NCBI RefSeq assembly: GCF_002042975.1
Contig: NW_018149775.1
Span: 743,586 to 807,585, forward strand
DNA from: Orbicella faveolata
Taxonomy: Eukaryota; Cnidaria; Anthozoa; Scleractinia; Merulinidae
Direction: 5' to 3'
Length of the DNA: 64,000 nt
Shown here: piece after piece, positions 48,602-64,000 of the stretch
Layout of the letters: the number at the start of each line of letters is the position of its first letter
How positions within the stretch are numbered: position 1 is the first letter of the stretch
Notes under the pieces: generated by a model
What the model was told of the DNA's origin: nothing
The model's input: the letters and a program-made list of their open reading frames with translations, nothing else
Database searches by the model: none
Made by a program: the position numbers and the translations under genes

Positions 48602-48962
48602 AGGCTCCGCCCACACTACGCCGGAGGAATTTGAAAACGCAGTTTTATTTCCACGGTTAGGTCTACCGTTCACACTAATCCGTCACGGAAAAGGAGCTTT
48701 TCAAAAGCGCTCTTCAAACCAGAGGAATTTGGAAACGCAAGCTTTTCGTTTTAGTGTGGACTGGAAACATTGCGAAAACGGAGCTTTTCGAAAACGACGG
48801 CGTCACGATATATAATCATGTCATTCCTCTGACCGAGTTTCCTGGAATACAAATCTAAAATGATGATTGTTGCGTTTTTAAATTCCTCGGGCTTAGTGTG
48901 GACAGAAAACATTTGATGCGTTTTCAGAGTGAAACTCTCCCAGCGTAGTGTGGACAGCGCCT
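48602..48962. repeat. MITE with CCACACTACGC terminal inverted repeats
   Basis: Left end AGGCTCCGCCCACACTACGC, right end GCGTAGTGTGGACAGCGCCT, inverted with few mismatches. Inside are repeated motifs GAGGAATTTGAAAACGC, GAGGAATTTGGAAACGC, AGTGTGGAC and GGAGCTTTTCGAAAACG. About 361 bp, no protein. Confidence 0.75.
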
Positions 48963-50139
48963 TAAAATTCGTGCACGACAGCATGGAATTACGCATCACT
49001 CACGATTAGACACGTTGGGTAGGTATTTGTGAGCTTTTAATTTAAAATTGTTACTGTTTCTTAATAAATTTTCTTATTTCAATTTACGGAATAAGCCAAA
49101 TGAACCCTACATATCGAGCAGATTGGATTAGCAGCGGGTTCCAATAAGAGTTTCTAGAATATTTCAATAGATTTTGTAGCCCCACGTCTCAACTTTAATT
49201 TCCAAACCACGTGCATCTGAATAATAAATTTCTTTTGCGTTTTGTTGCATGTTGTTACCCCATATGCCGTATCGTGGCATGTTAATGTAACAGCTTCAGA
49301 GCCGTGAAAAGAATTCGTTCATTGTTTCGAATCCAATCGTAGAATCAGAATGGTAAATGTTCGAGTATCGAGGAAGATTTACCATAACTCGTCACTTTTT
49401 GAAATTACTTTGTAATCTTTGCACTGTTTTCCTTCCTGGCAGGAAACAGTCATTTCTTTCGATACTTAATTAATCGGTATTTGCACTACCCGGTAACAAA
49501 CAGAAATATATCGCAGTACAGTCTGATAAGTTTTATCACACGGCCTTCTCACTGCCCTATGCACGTCTTTCCGTATTTATCCCACGCATGACGTAAGCAT
49601 ACCCGCATTCGGGTTCTCAGATTTTGTTTCGAATTGTTTTTCACTTGGTAAACAACTCCTTGTTGTGGACAGTTGTAAATTAACTTAATTATTACGCCTA
49701 CGTTAGCAGCTTCCATACTGACCGGGCACGACATTGAAGTCTTTCATGTTTATAAAGCGCGCAGCTCGGTGCTAAGCGTTTTGTGCCTTGGACAAAATTT
49801 CACGTTTACAACTTTCTGACCAGAACAAAGCAACTGTAATTTAAAATACGTAATTGACTTTACTATTCTGGCTCTACGTGGAAATCTTTTGCGTCCAGTG
49901 CCAAAAATATCGGGGCTCGAGTGTCCACTGAGCGGTAAAAAGGTGAAAAGTTTTGAGCAGTTCTGTGATGCAGCCAAAAGGAGAAAAGAGAAGTTAGTAG
50001 TACATGCTTTCATCGAGAGTGAAACGATTTCATGAACTTTAGCGTAAATTTTAAGTCTCGATTTCAGGGATGAAAAGAATCGGAAATATTTTGTGGGGGA
50101 GGGGCGTATTACATATCTATGCTTTCTAGCTACCTTATT

Positions 50140-50415
50140 AACAGAGAGTAAGGTCTTTACGGGAAAATCTCAGACCGAGGCCTTGCCGTATTGACTGTGC
50201 GATAGTGACGTCATACGGCAAGGTCGAGGTTTGAGATTTTCCTGTAAAGACCTCACTCTCGGTTAACAAGTTGTTTATTATATGGCTTTTTGCTTTGTTT
50301 TTGCAAGCCCGTAATCAGCCCGTGGGCATTATGGGAGAATAATGCCCTACAGTCAGCCAATTAGAGCACGCGTTATATCGGCTACAAACACAAGCCATAT
50401 AATAAAGACACAATA
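50140..50415 (+). repeat. Foldback element, second copy of the 23280 family
   Basis: AAGGTCTTTACGGGAAAATC / GATTTTCCTGTAAAGACCT and GGCCTTGCCGTATTGAC / TACGGCAAGGTC form nested arms. The tail TTGTTTATTATATGGCTTTT ... GGGCATTATGGGAGAATAAT matches 23280-23600 on the other strand. Confidence 0.7.
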
Positions 50416-50885
50416 AGACATGCACCAACGTTTCCCTTATATCCACTATTTGTCCCAGCTTACACCTTTTTGTGAAAATAAACTGCTCCTCTTGATATTG
50501 TCTTCTGGTACTGATATTACTTAACCTCCTCAGTCACCATGGGATCTTTCAAAGTTTTCTCTTGATCTCATTCTCTCTTTCTTTTCAATCTCTCTTTCAA
50601 AACCTTTGTCGGGCTAATGCCAAAATAATTGGGAGGGGTCTATGAAAATGTGCCTGTCTTGCTCACCATTCTGGTGAGTCCATTCATGGGATATTTGTGC
50701 AGTGTTTTGTTTTGTTGTTGTTGCCATTCATTACATCATTCATCCAGTTTGCATGTAACATTCTGAGTCTCCATCCTGGTGCATAAGTGATCAAGAACAG
50801 TATCTCATGTATTTCTGTTATGTAGGAGTTATTTTTTAGCTCCAGTGTAATGTCTTGTCTTTTGTATCAGGCTTGTGCTTGGGCA

Positions 50886-51115
50886 GATATGGTAGCCTAA
50901 TGCATATGGTTAGCCTTCTCAACTCAGGCTCGAGTGGTCTGGCTTCAAGCCCTACCCAGAGTCAATGCTCTGTGTTTTTGGGACAGACAATTAACTCTCT
51001 CAGTGCCTCTCTCGACCCAGGTGTATGAATGGGTACTGACAAATTTAATGCTGAGGGTAACCCTGTGATAAAGTAGCATCCCATCCATGGGAGAAGAAAT
51101 ACTCCTAGTCAATTA
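50886..51115 (+). repeat. SINE family B, copy near the POU gene
   Basis: Diverged tRNA-like head (TGGTTAGCCTTCTCAACTC, CTTCAAGCCC) and body (AATTTAATGCTGAGGGTAAC, AGCATCCCATCCATGG). Confidence 0.6.
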
Positions 51116-51163
51116 ACACCTGCCAGGATCCTTTAGCATAAATATCTTGCTTCTAGAACTTTA

Positions 51164-51169
51164 TTTATT
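51164..51169 (-). terminator. Poly(A) signal candidate of the first POU gene
   Basis: AATAAA on the minus strand about 210 bp after the stop at 51380. Confidence 0.4.
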
Positions 51170-51379
51170 GTACCAAGAGTGATACAAAACATGAACTAAC
51201 AAACAAAAAAAAAAGGCAAACACAAAATTAAAAATGACTAACGACAATCAATAATATCAACATGTCATTCAATTCTGTCTGTTTTACTCTTTGCACATCT
51301 GCATGATGAAAAACAAAAAGGATACATACAACGTTTTACTGCTGGAATGTTAACAACAATGATTTGTGTGGATGCACAA

Positions 51380-53054
51380 TCACTGTGATTCAGCCGGTTC
51401 ATTGTCTGCTTCTGCTGTTAATGACTCACTTAATCGCTTTTCTTTCTGCCGTCTGTTACAGAACCACACCCGAACAACCTCTTTCTCAATACCAAGGTTT
51501 TGAACAAGCACATCAATTTCTTGTGAGGATGGTCTGGGATTTTTATTGAAGTAGTTCTCCAATGCAGTCTTGGCAGTAAGCTCAATTGATGTTCTCTTCT
51601 TCCGTTTCCTCACTGGAGAACCTGGCACATCAGTGCCGCTTGCAGAGCCTCTGTTACTATCTGCTTCCTCGAGCCACTTCACCAACAATGGCTTGAGCTT
51701 ACACATGTTCTTAAAACTCAGTTGTAGAGCCTCAAAACGGCAAATGTGTGTCTGGCTAAACATACTGCCATAAAGTTTCCCCAGAGCTAGTCCAACATCA
51801 GCTTGGGTAAAATGGAGCTTGATTCTACGCTGTTTGAACTCCTTTGCAAATTGTTCCAGGTCGTCTGATGTAGTTGTGTCTTCTTCGGAACAAAATTCCA
51901 CCACATCAATCTCCCTTTCTAATGATACAAAGTGATAAAAATATTTTAGAAATTTATTTGTTACACTATGATTACATTATGACTGGGTCAGCTTCTGTTA
52001 ATCACATTTGAGACAAGGGGAGACTTACTAACTTGACCGGGTATGGGATGAGTGAAAAAAGGCCTGTATATGTAAGGGATGACCATTAGGTATGGATGAT
52101 TATTTTTTACGGGAGGGGGGGTTGGGAAATTTTCTGAATTCTGAAGCATGAAATTAAAAATCAAAATAATGATAGTAGAAAGCACTTGCTCAATTTTTTC
52201 CCCATGGCTCCCATTGCACGATTTTTTTTCAGCAGTTTTTGCTGTGCAGGAATTGTTTTGGAAATCAAACCCCTGCCCCCCTCCTGCCGCCTTATCTGAG
52301 CCTGTGACTAGGACAGAAAGTAGACTAAAAAAATAAATTTGACTAAAGGATGATCAAGGAGGGTCTGATATCATAAAAACGTAGCTAGTGGTATTGGATT
52401 TCTGACACGTAGCTGGAAAAACACTTTGGTTATAAAACTAAGCACAGTTCAGGCGGAGAAAGCTCATGCTCAAAACCTTGCGAAAGAAGCACAGCAGAGC
52501 ACGGGAGAGTCAGATGCAAATTGCGTGATTGCGACAGTCCTGAAATCCGATCGATTATATCGTTTATCGTCTGGCTAGAGTTTGCTAGAAATATTCTAGG
52601 AATCTAGTATTGCGAAAGTTGTTGACATCGGATTCCCTTGAGAAAACACGTATTTCGCGCCACTTTTGCTACACTTTCAAAATGGCGGATTTCGTCCGAA
52701 AAGGCCGTCTATCGAGTTCTGTATTTAATTAAAACGAACATACCCTAGTAAGTAATACATGCTTACTTTAGAAAGCAATTCACCTGTACTGTCTAAGTCC
52801 TGTTGTTGAGATTCAGCTCGGATTTCAGTGAAGTTTCGCTTGAGAAGTTCTGCTTCCATGTTAGTGAGACCAACAATCTTACTCTCCAGGTTATCGTCTT
52901 GAACGTTAATAAAATGCTTCACCTTCACGATTCCTAAGCGAATGAAAACTTCTCGGTGCCTTTGCAAGTCAGCACGATTTAAAAGATAACCAATGTCTTT
53001 CTCTAAAATGTCATTTGGATCGGAGATAACGCTCGCGCCTGCTAACTCGACCAT
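51380..53054 (-). CDS. POU class III-like homeodomain factor with N-terminal SAM-like domain
   Basis: Two exons in phase, 52784-53054 and 51380-51918, give 269 residues from MVELAGASV; an upstream in-frame ATG at 53132 would add 26. The second exon holds a POU-specific domain ([40 protein letters not shown]), a short linker and a homeodomain ([37 protein letters not shown]). The [13 protein letters not shown] recognition helix and [10 protein letters not shown] start are POU class III-like. Such factors bind octamer-type DNA in the nucleus and often specify neurons. Residues ~18-80 ([39 protein letters not shown]) look like a SAM fold. The neighbouring paralog at 54106 lacks this part. The splice is read by eye: the donor after DLDST and the acceptor TTGTATCATTAG agree in phase. 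Confidence 0.82.
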
Positions 53055-54105
53055 TCTGATCGATCGTGTCAACCACTTGTGCGTAATCGTTGCGTGACAG
53101 CACAAATAAACGTGGAATGTGAGACGTCGCATGTTGTCTGCTTGTCAAATCCGCCAAACTAGTCTCGAAATCTGGTCTCATTCCCGTACATTCGGAGCTT
53201 GCAACCCACAAAATACAAACTTTGCCTTGACTCAAGAATTAATTTAAGATTAAATATATACTTTCTTTTTCTCACTCATAATATGTTTTACTTCGTTTTT
53301 CGCAACAGGCTATTTCACGTGGGAATTCGAACGCAGTTAACCGTTGGGACATGAGCTGACATGATGATGTCTCAAGAGAAACCACTAATAAAACGATGAC
53401 CAAGTCCGGAAACTTTGTTAAAAAAGAATCGTGGTCGTATATTAATAGTCAAGTACTCTCGCCGAATTTGAAAGAACCCCATTTAAACCATTATGACTTC
53501 AAAGATAGCAACTTGCTACAATGTAGCTTATTCAAGCCATTCAAAAAAATGTGAAAACGTTCTGATTTTCATCAGCTTCCTTTTATTTTTACTTACTAAG
53601 GTCATTGCTTTATTTCTGTTTTAATCTTTAACTATTTTACATAAACGTTTTTACATACATCGTTCTCTTAGTTAAATGTCGCAATATGTCGTAACTCCAT
53701 CATTTCTCCATTGTTCCAAAGTGAGATGTTTACAATGCTGATACTCCCCATTTATCAAAGTATAAACGCTTTCGTTTTGTAAAGACATGAAAGGATCCTT
53801 AATTGCTTAAGCGAAAAAGAAAACAAACATTGTATCTAGTATTTATTTTTTACCGTTATAAGTATGTTATACTATTAACGTTTAAATAATATATAAGCTC
53901 ATATAAAAAATAAATTTACAAACGTCGAGATGAAGAAAATGAAAACGGAAAAAGGACAACAGTTCAAATTAATATAAGTATTAACAAAACAGTCCGCCCG
54001 TCCTTAAGAATGAATACACAAGCTTACAAAGTCTAGCAATGTTATAGTGAAGGCCTGGAAACCGTGACATACAGCACAAGGGGAGATGACATATGTAATG
54101 GCAGA
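53055..54105. other. Spacer between the tandem POU genes
   Basis: About 1 kb of AT-rich sequence with no repeat or gene that I can support. AATAAA on the minus strand at 53842-53847 may end the second POU transcript. Confidence 0.5.
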
Positions 54106-54660
54106 TCATTCTGATCCTACTTGTTGCTCGTCTGGTGGTGTTCCAGTTGCTATCGCACTTAACCTCTTTTCTTTTTGGCGTCTGTTGCAGAACCACACTC
54201 GAATAACCTCTCTATCGATGGCAAGGTTTTCTGCAAGCATTCCAATTTCTTGCGCGGACGGTTTGGGGTTTTTACAGAACTCGTTTTCTAGCGCGCTTTT
54301 CACGTTGACCTCGATGGACGTTCTCTTCTTTCGTTTCCGTTCTTGAGCTCCCAGCTTGTCAATGCCACTTGCAGCGCCCTTGTTACTATCTGCATCCTGT
54401 AGCCATTTAACCAGCAGGGGCTTGAGCTTACACATGTTCTTAAAACTCAGTTGCAGAGCCTCAAAACGGCAAATGGTCGTCTGGCTGAACACGTTTCCGT
54501 ACATCGTTCCAAGAGCGAGACCGACCTCAGTCTGGGAGAATCCAAACTTGATTCTTTGCAGTTTAAACTCCTTGGCAAATTGCTCGAGGTCGTCCGATGT
54601 AGGAGTGTCATCTTGGGATATCAATGGCTCCATCGTAACAATTTCAGCACAAAGAATCAA
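54106..54660 (-). CDS. POU class III-like homeodomain transcription factor, intronless
   Basis: One exon of 184 codons; a second in-frame ATG at 54633 (MEPLISQDD) may be the true start. POU-specific domain: [59 protein letters not shown]. Linker [16 protein letters not shown] and homeodomain [20 protein letters not shown] ... [17 protein letters not shown]. The [17 protein letters not shown] stretch and a linker with IDK-AQ are class III (Brn/Oct6) hallmarks. The protein is short, almost only the two DNA-binding domains, without the long homopolymeric N-terminus of vertebrate POU3 proteins. It lies 1 kb upstream of its paralog on the same strand and 266 bp from the DRC11 start in divergent orientation. 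Confidence 0.88.
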   Translation of the reverse strand: MILCAEIVTMEPLISQDDTPTSDDLEQFAKEFKLQRIKFGFSQTEVGLALGTMYGNVFSQTTICRFEALQLSFKNMCKLKPLLVKWLQDADSNKGAASGIDKLGAQERKRKKRTSIEVNVKSALENEFCKNPKPSAQEIGMLAENLAIDREVIRVWFCNRRQKEKRLSAIATGTPPDEQQVGSE

Positions 54661-54926
54661 GAGAAATCAGGAGAGAAACTGAAATATAGTAAGGCGAGAT
54701 ATTTGAGGAATAAATGAATAAATTACTTAGTAATTGAGCAGGCGATAAAGAAGCGTCCTTTCCCAGCGGTTTGTACCGTAAAAGCGTCATGCGCGAGATG
54801 TTTGTGATCGTTGCCATGGTGATTTGCACAGTAAAAAATATGGCGACGGAGGTCAGTTTGTTTTCGCACATGAGTTTTGCCTGAGATTTCGACGAATGTG
54901 GGGAATTTGTTAGAGATATTTCCACC
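54661..54926. promoter_or_regulatory. Divergent promoter of the POU gene and DRC11
   Basis: A 266 bp interval between the two start codons. It contains the X-box at 54810-54823 and ATATGGCGAC at 54838-54847. No TATA box was seen close to either start. Confidence 0.6.
54810..54823 (-). promoter_or_regulatory. X-box (RFX site) upstream of DRC11
   Basis: Minus-strand ATCACCATGGCAAC fits RYYNYYWTRRNRAC at every position; the plus strand reads GTTGCCATGGTGAT. It lies 103 bp upstream of the DRC11 ATG. RFX binding is inferred from the consensus and the ciliary role of the gene. Confidence 0.7.
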
Positions 54927-63851
<8,925 letters not shown>

Positions 63852-64000
63852 GTAAGCTAATGAGCAGGGAAATGGTTGTGCACGTGCGTTATAAATCCTT
63901 GTATATTTCTCAGCCGTCCTCTGCAAAAACCAACGTGAAATGACCGAGTTCTCGGTATTTTGCGTAACGTGAGCAACGACAACTAATTTTCATATTCTTT

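Larger units (their letters stand above)
47364..51376. other. Intergenic stretch with MITEs and a SINE
   Basis: Contains the MITE at 48602-48962, the foldback at 50140-50415 and the SINE at 50886-51115. The reading frame at 48474-48815 lies within and beside the MITE. I found no host gene here. Confidence 0.55.

Noticed and set aside
48474-48815. 113-codon plus-strand frame
   Set aside because: Mostly within the MITE at 48602-48962.

Overview
The window reads as nuclear DNA from an invertebrate animal, most likely an anthozoan cnidarian such as a stony coral. The reasons are GT-AG introns of a few hundred bases, an AT-rich background, animal-specific families (FAM120, POU class III, TRPV, DRC11, CFAP276), and many short foldback elements, tRNA-derived SINEs and Penelope-like fragments. 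The species call is inference; no database search was run. All exon limits below were read by hand from splice sites and checked for codon phase.

Layout. (1) 842-3711, minus: first five coding exons of a TRPV-type channel; the gene runs off the left edge. (2) 3.7-9.9 kb: gene-poor, with foldback elements, a transposase relic, a tRNA-like SINE head and a purine-rich minisatellite. (3) 9898-31432, plus: a 42-exon gene for an unnamed protein of about 1,645 residues, with a beta-propeller-like N-terminus, a helical repeat region, a seven-unit RCC1 propeller, a second helical region and a RING-like C-terminus. A perfect GTCACGTGAC element lies about 250 bp upstream. (4) 32451-35110, minus: CFAP276 (C1orf194), an axonemal microtubule inner protein, five exons, 164 residues. 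(5) 35422-42164, plus: a FAM120A-like gene, seven exons, 1,110 residues, head to head with CFAP276. (6) 42.2-51.4 kb: repeats and one intronless rhodopsin-family GPCR (46362-47363, minus). (7) 51380-54660, minus: two tandem POU class III-like genes; the first gains a SAM-like domain from an upstream exon. (8) 54927 to the right edge, plus: 20 exons of IQCA1/DRC11, a nexin-dynein regulatory complex subunit, head to head with the second POU gene; its AAA domain lies outside the window.

How the parts relate. Two genes, CFAP276 and DRC11, encode motile-cilium parts, and each has a sequence matching the RFX/DAF-19 X-box consensus about 100 bp upstream of its ATG, inside a short divergent promoter. 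The large RCC1 gene has a domain order like HOPS/CORVET-type vesicle-tethering proteins plus an E-box like the lysosomal CLEAR element, so an endolysosomal role is a testable guess. The rest of the space is filled by dispersed repeats, several of them present here in two or more copies.
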